A stretch of DNA of 64,000 bases from UBA11475 sp045655805 (GCA_045655805.1 JAZOPZ010000015.1:1-64000); one strand, 5' to 3'; shown: positions 40,845-48,785, counted from the first letter of the stretch. Notes: generated by a model from the sequence alone, not told the origin. Made by a program: numbers and translations.

Positions 40845-41984
40845 TTAAAACGGAAGATTTTCCGTATTTTCTGTAATTAATTCAAGTTTGCCTTGAGAAT
40901 ACGTTTGTACCGGTGTACAAATAGAATCAAAGACACTTTTATAATCAAACGTTGAAACTTGTTTTTGTTTTTTCAACGTCTTAACTTCATTTTCATAAAC
41001 GGTTGCTTGTCCAACAGGACGACCGTCTTTGTCTATATCGTTGTAAACGGATACGTAATCTTCACTAATTTCTACGTAACACGATATACGCCTGCAGAGT
41101 TGATCAAAATCTTCAAGACGAATACTTTCATAAAAACCATATCGACTTGCCGACTGCGTTCTATTTTGCTTATACCAGTAACGTAACGGAATACTTGACG
41201 TTATTGCTATAATCTTGCCATTAAAGACCTTATTTACAAATCTACTATGTACTGAACTTGCTGTGTTATTATCCAGTATCTTAAGTAAATCTTCGAACTT
41301 AAACGTACTGTCACGCAAGTCGTCAAGTATTAAAGCGTCTTGACCTTGATAATCTTGTAAAGGGTCGTTTGAACTACTGCTTATAGCGTAGTCATAACCG
41401 AGTTTATCCAAGAATTTTTTAGCGTAGTACGTTTTACCACTACCAGCCTTGCCGGTAAAAAACATTACAGTCAAGTTACGATTCGGATTTAACGTTAAGT
41501 ATTCACAACGTAATTTCCAATGGTCCTTTAACTTCTTATGAGCCGATATCCGTTCATCACGTGGTAATGAATTTACGAACTTTAATTGTTTTGCATAAGA
41601 ATATTTTTCAAAATCACCAAGAATTTGCGCTTTTGCAATTTCGCTTTTAAAGTCAAAATTTGCAATAACTTCGTCCGGTGAATATTGATATTTATGTCTT
41701 TGCGAATCGTTGCCGTGTATGAGATATAACAACATATCTTGCGCACGGCCCTTTACTTTTTCGACTTGTGATTCCTGCAAGCCGAACCATTTTGCGACTT
41801 CAGCACTATCTACACCGGTATTACCAAAATTCACGTAAATATCCAAGTGTGGCGTAGCGTCCTTATCTTTGTCGTGTAATATGTAAGCCCACCTTTTTAT
41901 GGTTGTGTACCGTTTCAAAATATCTTGAACCGGTTCTTTCAAAAATTCAGGCTGTGTAACAATTTCGTATTGTTTGAGTTTCAT
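40845..41984 (-). CDS. Rolling-circle Rep protein: HUH-like nuclease fused to superfamily 3 helicase
   Basis: Residues 1-120 match plasmid Rep (Rep_2/pMV158-like) nucleases: WAYILHDKDKDATPHLD (32-48) is the metal motif region and MLLYLIHGND (84-93) holds the likely nicking Tyr87, followed by KYQYSPDEVIANF. The second His of the HUH motif is Asp here (PHLD, 45-48). Residues about 165-300 are an SF3 helicase: Walker A GKAGSGKT (178-185), Walker B DALILDD (216-222), motif C IAITSS (259-264) and an arginine finger region SASRYGF. Nuclease plus SF3 helicase in one chain is the layout of CRESS-DNA virus Reps and related bacterial plasmids. It should nick and unwind the element's circular form. Confidence 0.88.
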   Translation of the reverse strand: MKLKQYEIVTQPEFLKEPVQDILKRYTTIKRWAYILHDKDKDATPHLDIYVNFGNTGVDSAEVAKWFGLQESQVEKVKGRAQDMLLYLIHGNDSQRHKYQYSPDEVIANFDFKSEIAKAQILGDFEKYSYAKQLKFVNSLPRDERISAHKKLKDHWKLRCEYLTLNPNRNLTVMFFTGKAGSGKTYYAKKFLDKLGYDYAISSSSNDPLQDYQGQDALILDDLRDSTFKFEDLLKILDNNTASSVHSRFVNKVFNGKIIAITSSIPLRYWYKQNRTQSASRYGFYESIRLEDFDQLCRRISCYVEISEDYVSVYNDIDKDGRPVGQATVYENEVKTLKKQKQVSTFDYKSVFDSICTPVQTYSQGKLELITENTENLPF

Positions 41985-42020
41985 ATTTATTAATCCCCTA
42001 AAAACTTAAACAAGAGTATT

Positions 42021-42159
42021 TTTTCCACCTTTTCCACCTTTTTAGTGGACCGTTTGACAAGCCCTAACGGTCCACGTATAAAAAGATGTGATTTTAACAG
42101 AAGAATTTTATGTCATTTTCAAGCCTTATTCAGTTGTTATTTTCCACCTTTTCCACCTT
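42021..42159. other. Candidate replication origin upstream of rep (iterons plus hairpin)
   Basis: TTTTCCACCTTTTCCACCTT occurs at 42021-42040 and again at 42140-42159, each a tandem 9-base repeat. Between them GTGGACCGTT pairs with AACGGTCCAC (42045-42075) around an 11-base loop, TGACAAGCCCT. Direct repeats and a hairpin upstream of a rolling-circle rep gene fit a double-strand origin or Rep-binding locus. The nick site is not identified. Confidence 0.55.
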
Positions 42160-42201
42160 GTTTTAAATTTTTAAATTACTTGTGGAAGTTAGAAAGATAG
42201 A

Positions 42202-42432
42202 TTAAGTATTTTCTTTTTCCTGATTCTTTTCAGGTAAGACTTCTGCAAAAGAAGAAAGGACCGTTTTACGTGTAAAAAACATTGAATCTTTGTCCGTTTC
42301 TTTATCAGGGAAATACTTCGGTTCAACCGGAATAAGCATATCACCACACTTTACAAAAAAGTTAGTGGCAGTTTTTTCGTTACCGTCTTTGTCTTTATAA
42401 TTTGCATTTTTCTTAAATAACTGTACGTTCAT
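42202..42432 (-). CDS. Small element protein, possibly ssDNA-binding (76 residues)
   Basis: A 76-residue soluble protein with strand-like segments (NFFVKCGDMLIPVEPKYF) and an acidic C-terminal tail (LPEKNQEKENT). It has a strong AAGGAGAAA ribosome site and is the first gene of the leftward block, upstream of rep. Rolling-circle elements often encode a small ssDNA-binding protein at this place, and the acidic tail fits, but no family is recognised. Confidence 0.55.
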   Translation of the reverse strand: MNVQLFKKNANYKDKDGNEKTATNFFVKCGDMLIPVEPKYFPDKETDKDSMFFTRKTVLSSFAEVLPEKNQEKENT

Positions 42433-42491
42433 AATTAATTTTCTCCTTGTCTATACGACCTTGAATTTTTTATACCCTTATAAAAGGGGAT

Positions 42492-42524
42492 TGTGTCGGG
42501 CAGTACGCCTACTGCCCAAACACA
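42492..42524. other. Strong hairpin in the element's right-end intergenic region
   Basis: GGGCAGTA-CGCC-TACTGCCC is a perfect 8-bp stem, extended outside by TGTGT and ACACA. It is not followed by a T-tract. It could be a single-strand origin or packaging hairpin. A weaker ACACG/CGTGT hairpin follows. Confidence 0.5.
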
Positions 42525-42578
42525 GAACACGCAGGCTTGTCTTACGTGTTATATAAAGGCTATACGCCAATATACTAG

Positions 42579-42649
42579 TCGGGTATACAGGAATCGAACC
42601 TGCTATCTTACCAACACAAAGGAAAAACATAAGATTGCCATTTACCCGA
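42579..42649 (-). other. Degenerate tRNA-like sequence at the element's right end
   Basis: On the minus strand TCGGGTA and TACCCGA pair perfectly over 7 bases. A T arm GCAGG-TTCGATT-CCTGT and a stem ATCTTA/TAAGAT are present, in a total of 71 bases. No D arm can be drawn and the presumed anticodon loop is 19 bases, so no isotype can be given. It is either a decayed tRNA or a tRNA-like structure carried by the element. Confidence 0.45.
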
Positions 42650-42705
42650 TATTTAAAAACAAAAAAAGTTTTATACCTATCTGAATATAAGTATAAAACT
42701 ATACA

Positions 42706-42722
42706 TATTTGAATGGCCGTGT
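42706..42722. repeat. Right 17-bp direct repeat (putative att site)
   Basis: TATTTGAATGGCCGTGT, identical to 31302-31318; the host promoter for the Na/Pi gene starts about 20 bases beyond it. Confidence 0.8.
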
Positions 42723-42742
42723 AAAAAAATATTGTCAAAAAG

Positions 42743-42771
42743 TTGCAAAGTTCGTGGTTTTTTTGTATAAT
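42743..42771 (+). promoter_or_regulatory. Promoter of the Na/Pi cotransporter gene
   Basis: TTGCAA and TATAAT with 17-base spacing, just right of the element boundary. A leader of about 85 bases follows. Confidence 0.65.
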
Positions 42772-42861
42772 AGAATAGGTGGGAATTTCGCCACTTATAT
42801 TATTGTTAGTATATTATTGTAATATATATTGTAAATACATAAAGGATAATTGGAGAATATT

Positions 42862-44517
42862 ATGTTACTAACTTGTATTTTATCGTTACTTGCCGGTGGC
42901 GGGGTGTTTATGGTTGGTATGAGCACCTTAAGCGACGGACTTGAGCGTTGCGCCGGTAAAGGCGTAAAAAAACTGCTTGGTAAAATCGGTTCAAATAGAT
43001 TTGCAGGCGTAGGTATAGGCGCTGTCGTTACGGGGATAATTCAAAGTTCAATGGCGACGACGGTTATGACGATAGGTTTTGTAAACGCCGGCGTTATGAC
43101 GCTTTTGCAAGCAACTGCTATCGTTATGGGCGCAAATATCGGTACTACCGTTACGGGGTTGCTCGTTTCGCTTTCGGAATTTGATTTGTCGGTTTGGTTG
43201 TCGGCGTTTGCTTTCGTCGGGGTAATGATGTGCTTTTTTAAGTCCGACAAGATTAAAAAAATCGGCGGTATTTTATGCGGGTTCGGGCTACTGTTTATTG
43301 GTCTTGAACTTATGAGTTCGGCGTTTAGTAACGACGAGTTCAAGTTGTTTTTTATCGATATTTTTTCAAAGGTTGAATTTCCGATTTTACTCGTTATAAT
43401 CGGTATGATATTTACCGTTTTAGTGCAAAGTTCGTCGGCGTCGACCGGTCTTATTATAATTATGGTAGGACAAGGCGCGTTAACCGTTTCAAACGCTTTA
43501 TTTATAGTGCTTGGTTCTAACATCGGTACTTGTTTTACGGCGTTTTTAGCGTCTATTGGCACTTGTAGGAACGCTAAACGAGTAAGCGTTATTCACTTGA
43601 CTTTTAACATTCTCGGCACGGTTTTGTTCGGTGCGCTCGTTTGGATTTTTAACGACTTTGCGGTAAATTTATTGGCTAGTTTGACAAACAGTTTGCAGTT
43701 GCAAATTGCTCTATTCCACGTAGTTTTTAACGTGCTTACGACGGCAGTATTATTGCCGTTTGTAAAAGTGTTGGTTGATTTTTCAGGCAAGGTTATTAAA
43801 GAAGTCCCTGAAGAAAACCCTGAATATAAGTTGACATTCGTCGATAAACGATTGTTGATTACTCCGCAAGTTGCCCTTTCGCAGGCTAAAAAAGAACTTT
43901 CTAAAATGCTTACAGTTGCTAAAAAGAACGTTGCTCTTGCGGTTAATTGTGTGCTTACTGGTGATACTTCGGCGGAAAAAGATATTAGGTTTGACGAGGG
44001 GTTGCTTGACTTTACTAACGTTGAAATGTGTAAATACTTCGTTGACCTTGCCGACAAGTTACCGAAGTCCGACGAAAGTAAAGTGGCGTCGTACTTCCAC
44101 GTGGTAAACGACTTGGAAAGAGTTGGCGACCACGCTGAAAACTTTTTGGAAATTGCCATTGAAATGAAGAATAACGGGCTTGGATTTTCACCGTTTGCTA
44201 TTGAAGAATTAAAAGATATGTCTGCCGTGGTGGACGAGATGTTTGATCTTGCGCTTAAAGGGTTTGAAACCGGTGACGTTGAAACTTTGCGTCAACTTAC
44301 CGCAAAGGAAAATCTTACCGACCAAGCAAAAGAAACTCTCACTGCGGGGCACTTTGCAAGGTTGTCTTCAAAGGATTGCGTTATTGAACTTTCGGCATAC
44401 TTTATGTCGTTTGTTTCGGGTATTGAAAGGGTTGCCGACCACCTTGTAAACGTTGGTTATAGCGCTCTTAACCCAACTGGTTCGCAAAGTCAAGCAAGAA
44501 ATCAAGGTTTAGTATAA
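42862..44517 (+). CDS. Na/Pi cotransporter family protein with PhoU-like C-terminus
   Basis: The 551-residue protein carries two inverted Na_Pi_cotrans repeats, each with a QSS motif: GIIQSSMATTVMTIGF (near 60) and VLVQSSSASTGLIIIM (near 190), each followed by GANIGTT/GSNIGTC. A soluble PhoU-like helical region fills about 335-540. It imports phosphate with Na+, or exports it in some relatives. The start at 42862 has GGAG 6 bases upstream; a TTG 12 bases earlier is less likely because it overlaps that ribosome site. The gene sits directly right of the mobile element, whose insertion left its promoter intact. Confidence 0.92.
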   Translation: MLLTCILSLLAGGGVFMVGMSTLSDGLERCAGKGVKKLLGKIGSNRFAGVGIGAVVTGIIQSSMATTVMTIGFVNAGVMTLLQATAIVMGANIGTTVTGLLVSLSEFDLSVWLSAFAFVGVMMCFFKSDKIKKIGGILCGFGLLFIGLELMSSAFSNDEFKLFFIDIFSKVEFPILLVIIGMIFTVLVQSSSASTGLIIIMVGQGALTVSNALFIVLGSNIGTCFTAFLASIGTCRNAKRVSVIHLTFNILGTVLFGALVWIFNDFAVNLLASLTNSLQLQIALFHVVFNVLTTAVLLPFVKVLVDFSGKVIKEVPEENPEYKLTFVDKRLLITPQVALSQAKKELSKMLTVAKKNVALAVNCVLTGDTSAEKDIRFDEGLLDFTNVEMCKYFVDLADKLPKSDESKVASYFHVVNDLERVGDHAENFLEIAIEMKNNGLGFSPFAIEELKDMSAVVDEMFDLALKGFETGDVETLRQLTAKENLTDQAKETLTAGHFARLSSKDCVIELSAYFMSFVSGIERVADHLVNVGYSALNPTGSQSQARNQGLV

Positions 44518-44532
44518 TACAAAATATAAATT

Positions 44533-44560
44533 ATAAAGCCCCTGGTGATAGGGGCTTTAT
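44533..44560 (+). terminator. Terminator after the Na/Pi gene
   Basis: ATAAAGCCCCT-GGTGAT-AGGGGCTTTAT followed by ATTT. Confidence 0.88.
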
Positions 44561-44588
44561 ATTTGCGTAAAATACGGGTTTGGGGTAT

Positions 44589-44617
44589 GAACGGTATCGT
44601 GAAAGTTGACCGTTTTT
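44589..44617. repeat. Interspersed AACGGTATCG palindrome, copy 3
   Basis: AACGGTATCGTGAAAGTTGACCGTTTTT; AACGGT pairs with ACCGTT. Confidence 0.65.
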
Positions 44618-44681
44618 AGGTGAGTGATGAGAGGGTGCATAGACATTAAGATTAAAAACGTGTAAATTTTTGCCAAAAAAG

Positions 44682-44710
44682 TTTACATTTATTTACCATA
44701 ATGGTATAAT
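44682..44710 (+). promoter_or_regulatory. Promoter of the second YwaF-like gene
   Basis: TTTACA and TATAAT with 17-base spacing, 23 bases before the ATG. Confidence 0.7.
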
Positions 44711-44733
44711 GAGAAAAAACTTGTGAGGTTTTT

Positions 44734-45483
44734 ATGCACGAATTATTTGGTACAAAGCATTTGATTTTGATAGCGATTTCTTTTGCTCTTATAGTGGGGC
44801 TTTATTTTTTGGCAAGAAGATTTAAGTTTTCCACCGTTGCTAAAACGCTTTTTTGCGTTGGTATTGTTTCAGAGATAGTTAAAATTTTTTACTACATAGT
44901 GGCTAACGAGGCTACGCACGGTGGCGTTTTGCCAAAGTCCGATTTGCCTTTTCACCTTTGCTCTATTCAAATAATTTTTATATCAGTAGTAGTGCTTGCT
45001 AAAAGCGACGCGTTGAAAAGGTTTATAATTTCATTTATGATACCTAGTTGTTTATTCGGTGGTATTGCGGCGATTTTAATCGCTACTGAATCTGCAAGGA
45101 ATTCAACCATAATTACTATACAATACTTTTTATATCACGTTGCGATTACCGTGTTTGCTCTTTACGTATTGCTTGGCAAGGAATATAATCTTGAAATTAA
45201 AGATTACTTTAACTGCCTTAAATTCTTGCTCGTTATAATGTTCTTTGCGATATATATTAACAGTATGCTTTCAGATGGCGTTCACAACACCAACTTTATG
45301 TACGTGGTTGCGCCACCTCAAAAGAATTTGCCGTACCTTAACAATAATAACGGTTGGCTTTCTTACATTTTGCGTTACGCCTTACTTATACTCGTTTGTG
45401 TATCCCTTTGTTATATCAAACCGATTGTTGGTGCTGTAAAAGGTGTTATTCAAAATAAAAAGTCCTCAAAAGTTGAAGAATAA
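44734..45483 (+). CDS. YwaF/TMEM164-family membrane protein, copy 2
   Basis: At 249 residues with about seven membrane segments, it resembles the protein at 9999-10754 in layout, sharing the LPFHLCSIQ-type signature near residue 74 (LPIYPCNIA in the other). The C-terminal part (YVVAPPQKNLPYLNNNNGW) corresponds to the loop LLSTPFDNIPWLTTW of the first copy. Function unknown. Own promoter and terminator. Confidence 0.8.
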   Translation: MHELFGTKHLILIAISFALIVGLYFLARRFKFSTVAKTLFCVGIVSEIVKIFYYIVANEATHGGVLPKSDLPFHLCSIQIIFISVVVLAKSDALKRFIISFMIPSCLFGGIAAILIATESARNSTIITIQYFLYHVAITVFALYVLLGKEYNLEIKDYFNCLKFLLVIMFFAIYINSMLSDGVHNTNFMYVVAPPQKNLPYLNNNNGWLSYILRYALLILVCVSLCYIKPIVGAVKGVIQNKKSSKVEE

Positions 45484-45496
45484 ATATGGCATAAGT

Positions 45497-45526
45497 AAAA
45501 GCGCGCCCTTACGGGGCGCTTTTTTG
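45497..45526 (+). terminator. Terminator after YwaF-like copy 2
   Basis: AAAAGCGCgCCC pairs with GGGGCGCTTTT and is followed by a T-tract. Confidence 0.88.
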
Positions 45527-45621
45527 TTTGCTGTATTTGTGCATTTTTGTAAAATTTGACGAAAAAATTGTTTTTCATCAAAATTTTGCCTCGATTTTAT
45601 AGGGCAAATTGCACAAAGTAC

Positions 45622-45650
45622 TTGAAACTTGTCTTCTAAAGATGTATAAT
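45622..45650 (+). promoter_or_regulatory. Promoter of the PucR-type regulator gene
   Basis: TTGAAA and TATAAT with 17-base spacing, 20 bases before the ATG. Confidence 0.7.
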
Positions 45651-45670
45651 TACACCATAAGGAGATTGTT

Positions 45671-46720
45671 ATGGATTTTGAATTAAATTCCGTTTTGAGC
45701 GGTATTAAGGAAAAAACGGGGATTGAAGTTGCCGTTTACACCGATGGGTTAAGGTTTATTGCTAGTACCGACGGCGTAGGTGAAATTTTGTTGCCTCAAA
45801 AAAATGATTTTGACGGAGTGTTGCAAGACGCGTCAACCGGCAATACCTATTTTAAGGTTAGGTATAAAAATTCGGATATGACGGGCGTTATTAAGGGTGT
45901 TACTAGAATTGAAAAAAATTACGCATCTTTGATTTCTGAACTTATCGAAGCCTCTACTGGTAGAGATTTGGAACTTTCGCAAGCGGAATATTTTAAGGCG
46001 ATTTTAGCAGGTGAGTGTAACCGTCAGCAAGTTCAAAAGTATGAGAAAAATTATTCAATCCCTCAAAAGCCTTGTTTCGTTTTGGCTGTTCAAGGGCAAG
46101 GAATTAAAAAACAGGATTTGATTAACGTCCTTACTACTTTTGGCGCTGGCGAACACGACTACGCCGTTGTTATGGAAGAGGGGCTTTGTGCTTTCGTTAA
46201 GTTCGTTGATGAAAATATCGTCGATTATCAGTCATCTACTGATTTTGCAGGTTTTTTAATGCAGTCGGTTAAAGAAGAGACGGGCGTTACCGTGTCTATC
46301 GGCGTTGGTTCTACAGTAAAAGATTTTGCAGAAGTTTCCGTTTCGTACGCTCAAGCCGTTACCACCGTTAGGATGGCGGGCATAATGGGTAGCAAGGGAC
46401 AAGTCCATTCTTATAAAGAACACGTTCTTTTGACTATGCTTAAAGATTTGTCGAAGGCTAAACTCGGCGAGTATTTAGAGACGCTTTTAGACGACGATGC
46501 GCGTGAAATTTTTAACGACACTGAAATGACTAATACGGCTGAAGAATTCCTTGAAAACAGCCTTAACGTGAGCGAGACTTCTAGAAAGTTGTATCTTCAC
46601 AGAAACACGCTTATGTATCGTTTGGATAAAATTGAGCGAGAAACGGGGCTTAATATTCGCAAGTTTTCGGACGCAGTTATTTTCCGTTTGATTACTATAC
46701 TTTTAAAACTTACAAAATGA
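45671..46720 (+). CDS. PucR/CdaR-type transcriptional regulator
   Basis: The 349-residue protein ends in the PucR helix-turn-helix (about 285-345): NVSETSRKLYLHRNTLMYRL then DKIERETGLNIRKFSDAV. A GGDEF-like degenerate middle domain, usual in this family, spans about 130-260. Family members respond to purines, sugar diacids or other small molecules; the N-terminal ligand part is not recognised. It is followed by a secreted protease gene about 90 bases on, with no terminator visible, so co-transcription is possible. Confidence 0.88.
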   Translation: MDFELNSVLSGIKEKTGIEVAVYTDGLRFIASTDGVGEILLPQKNDFDGVLQDASTGNTYFKVRYKNSDMTGVIKGVTRIEKNYASLISELIEASTGRDLELSQAEYFKAILAGECNRQQVQKYEKNYSIPQKPCFVLAVQGQGIKKQDLINVLTTFGAGEHDYAVVMEEGLCAFVKFVDENIVDYQSSTDFAGFLMQSVKEETGVTVSIGVGSTVKDFAEVSVSYAQAVTTVRMAGIMGSKGQVHSYKEHVLLTMLKDLSKAKLGEYLETLLDDDAREIFNDTEMTNTAEEFLENSLNVSETSRKLYLHRNTLMYRLDKIERETGLNIRKFSDAVIFRLITILLKLTK

Positions 46721-46813
46721 TTGCATTTTGGCTTAAAAGTAAAAAAATGGTAATAAAATAAGTGGCGAAGATTTCGCAAAAAATAAAAACCACGGTTAGT
46801 GGTTGGGTGTTAA

Positions 46814-48088
46814 ATGAAAAAATATAATAAAATTCTCGCAGTAATACTTTGTGTATTATTAATGGGTATAGGGTTTGGTGCTGGTTTTTTAACTAATTCG
46901 TTAATAAATAAGGATTACGAGGAACTAAATTGGGTTCTCGAACAAATTGACGAAAATTATCTCGTTTACGATGAGGAAACGGGAGAGGTTAGAAGTCTTT
47001 CCGAAACCGAATATATCAAAATTTTAATAAGTGGGTTAAAGGCTGAAGGCTTTTTGGATAGGTATTCTACCTACTACGATAAGCAGGGGTATTCCGACTT
47101 AATTTTATCAAGTCAAGGAAATGCTTACGGCGTAGGTGTCGGTTTTTTTGACGAAGTGCTTGAAATAGGTACGGTTGCTTATAATTCACCGCTATATAAA
47201 GCCTTGAACGGCGCTGACGTGACTGGTAAAAGCATTACTGCCATTGCCGATTTGAGTGGTAATATTACCGAAATTACTTCTTATCAACATTTTAAACAAC
47301 TTCTTGCAGGTTATCAAGAAAGCGTGGTATTTAATTTGTATATCGACGGAGTTCCGTATCAAGTATCTAAACAAGCCTTTGTAGAGTCTTACGTTAAGTA
47401 TGTTGATAATGAAAAAACTTTGTCGTTTTCGTCAGACTACGGTGCAAAACCGTTAAAAACGGAAATCCTTTCCGGCGACGCCACTTTACCTAGCGACACT
47501 GCTTATATTGCCTTAAAGGAATTTAACGGCAATGCGGGTGAAGAATTCGCTATCGCTATGAACTATTTACAAGAGCGTGGCAAAAGTAAACTTATACTTG
47601 ACTTGCGTAACAACGGCGGTGGGTATATGAATATACTTTCTACCGTAACGTCATATTTAACGGACGGCAACGGTGACCGTAAAAATACCGTCGCTATCGT
47701 AAAATATAAAGACGGCAAGAGTGAAACTTTCAAAACCGAAAGCAATAATTATATTGCTCTTGATAAACTTACCGTAATTGCTAACGAAAATTCTGCGTCG
47801 GCATCAGAGTGCCTTATTGGCGCGTTGATTTCTTACGGTGAACTTTCTTACGACAATTTAATCGTCGCTAATTTTGATTATGCTATCGGTACGCAAAATA
47901 CCACTTACGGCAAGGGAATTATGCAAACGACTTTTCCGTCTAAAAACGATACTGCGATAAAACTTACCACGGCTTACGTTTTTTGGCCAGATGGAACTAC
48001 TAATATCCACGGTAAAGGCATAAAGGCTACGATAGAAAATAGTTGCGTTTATCAAGACGCTTACGCTTTGGCTATAGCAAAGCAATAA
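46814..48088 (+). CDS. S41-family (C-terminal processing) serine protease
   Basis: The 424-residue protein has an N-terminal membrane segment (about 6-28) and an exported S41 domain: KLILDLRNNGGGYMN (near 257), VIANENSASASECLIGAL with the catalytic Ser near 327 and TTYGKGIMQTTFP with the catalytic Lys near 368. These enzymes cut exported proteins near their C-termini. A PDZ domain, usual in the family, is only partly suggested (GVGFFDEVLEIGTV, about 98-111). Position after a PucR regulator may indicate shared control. Confidence 0.9.
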   Translation: MKKYNKILAVILCVLLMGIGFGAGFLTNSLINKDYEELNWVLEQIDENYLVYDEETGEVRSLSETEYIKILISGLKAEGFLDRYSTYYDKQGYSDLILSSQGNAYGVGVGFFDEVLEIGTVAYNSPLYKALNGADVTGKSITAIADLSGNITEITSYQHFKQLLAGYQESVVFNLYIDGVPYQVSKQAFVESYVKYVDNEKTLSFSSDYGAKPLKTEILSGDATLPSDTAYIALKEFNGNAGEEFAIAMNYLQERGKSKLILDLRNNGGGYMNILSTVTSYLTDGNGDRKNTVAIVKYKDGKSETFKTESNNYIALDKLTVIANENSASASECLIGALISYGELSYDNLIVANFDYAIGTQNTTYGKGIMQTTFPSKNDTAIKLTTAYVFWPDGTTNIHGKGIKATIENSCVYQDAYALAIAKQ

Positions 48089-48115
48089 ACGGTAGCGTTT
48101 GGCGATACCGTTTTA
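48086..48115. repeat. Interspersed AACGGTATCG palindrome, copy 4 (inverted form)
   Basis: AAACGGTAGCG and CGATACCGTTT pair closely. It may act as a terminator for the S41 gene and the convergent gene. Confidence 0.6.
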
Positions 48116-48127
48116 TGTCAAAATGCG

Positions 48128-48412
48128 CTAAATAGTTTGTGTTTCGGCAGTTAATAGACTAAAAATCTCATCACCAGCTAGCGTTTTTAAGTCAAACTCT
48201 ATTTGCGTTTCGTTGGGCTTGGTGCAGGTAGAGGATTGGCTGTTTTGTGGCATAAACAACGGTAGGACGGCTGAAAGCAGTCCGTTTAAATCTATGCCGT
48301 AAAGCGCTGATTTTAAGTCAAAACCGTTTTTAAAAAGATTTTCAAGCAAAGGCGTTAAGTCTTTGCTTTTTTCACCTAAAAATATTGATAAAAGACTTTC
48401 GAGTAAATTCAT
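48128..48412 (-). CDS. Small hypothetical protein (94 residues)
   Basis: Start set at 48412 (GGGGAAAAATT upstream), giving MNLLESLLSIFLGEKSKDL. The protein is helical and acidic, with LLENLFKNGFDLKSALYG and a Gln/Ser linker. A further in-frame start upstream at 48448 has no ribosome site. No family recognised. It is divergent from the next gene, 78 bases away, which is also small and similar in style. Confidence 0.5.
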   Translation of the reverse strand: MNLLESLLSIFLGEKSKDLTPLLENLFKNGFDLKSALYGIDLNGLLSAVLPLFMPQNSQSSTCTKPNETQIEFDLKTLAGDEIFSLLTAETQTI

Positions 48413-48490
48413 AATTTTTCCCCGTACCTTATATATTATGAACGGCATAATATAATAATGTGCCTATTAAGGCTAAAAAAGGAGCGTGTT

Positions 48491-48784
48491 ATGGAAGATT
48501 TTGAAAGTTATTCAAAAGGCAAAACTGCGTCTAAAAACAGGTCCGAAGAAGGATCTTCGCCGAAAATTGAAGACCTTGTAAAAATGCTAGTTGGTAAGTA
48601 CGACGGCAAAAGCGAAAATGATTTACTCAAGGCGATTTTTAAGGAGGCGGAAAAGGGAAGAAAAAACGGAACGCTTAAAGATGAGGATATCGACCGTTTT
48701 GCTAGTATTTTAGCGCCGTTGGTAGATCCGTCAAAGCGCAAAAAACTTTACGAAGTATGCGAAAAACTTAAAAAACAAAAGTAA
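48491..48784 (+). CDS. Small hypothetical protein (97 residues)
   Basis: Start at 48491 with AAAAAGGAGCG upstream. The product is charged and helical (VKMLVGKYDGKSENDLLKAI; KKLYEVCEKLKKQK) with no membrane segment. Similar short charged proteins are common in Clostridia next to divergent partners, but no function is known. Ends at a terminator shared with the convergent cysteine desulfurase gene. Confidence 0.55.
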   Translation: MEDFESYSKGKTASKNRSEEGSSPKIEDLVKMLVGKYDGKSENDLLKAIFKEAEKGRKNGTLKDEDIDRFASILAPLVDPSKRKKLYEVCEKLKKQK

Positions 48785-48785
48785 T

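Larger units (their letters stand above)
31302..42722 (-). mobile_element. Integrated ~11.4-kb element, filamentous-phage/plasmid-like (transposase, Zot-like ATPase, HUH/SF3 Rep)
   Basis: The element is bounded by identical 17-base direct repeats and all its recognisable genes read leftward, against both flanking host operons. Order from right to left: small possible DNA-binding protein, Rep, three small basic proteins, two related anchored proteins, SGNH hydrolase, two secreted/anchored proteins, a 32-residue membrane protein, a membrane ATPase, an HTH regulator and an IS30-type transposase. Rep plus hairpins and iterons indicate a rolling-circle, single-stranded replication stage. A Zot/pI-like ATPase and many small membrane or secreted proteins resemble inoviruses. 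It could instead be an integrated conjugation-less plasmid. No relaxase, terminase, capsid or portal gene of tailed phages is present. Confidence 0.75.

Noticed and set aside
42579..42649. Functional tRNA gene
   Set aside because: No D arm and no 7-base anticodon loop can be drawn, so it is listed only as tRNA-like.
42478..42738. 86-codon minus-strand frame at the element's right end
   Set aside because: It overlaps the hairpin, the tRNA-like sequence and the direct repeat and has no ribosome site; the product looks random.
43041..44159. Two long antisense frames inside the Na/Pi gene
   Set aside because: They mirror the codon bias of the real gene, whose family motifs are complete.
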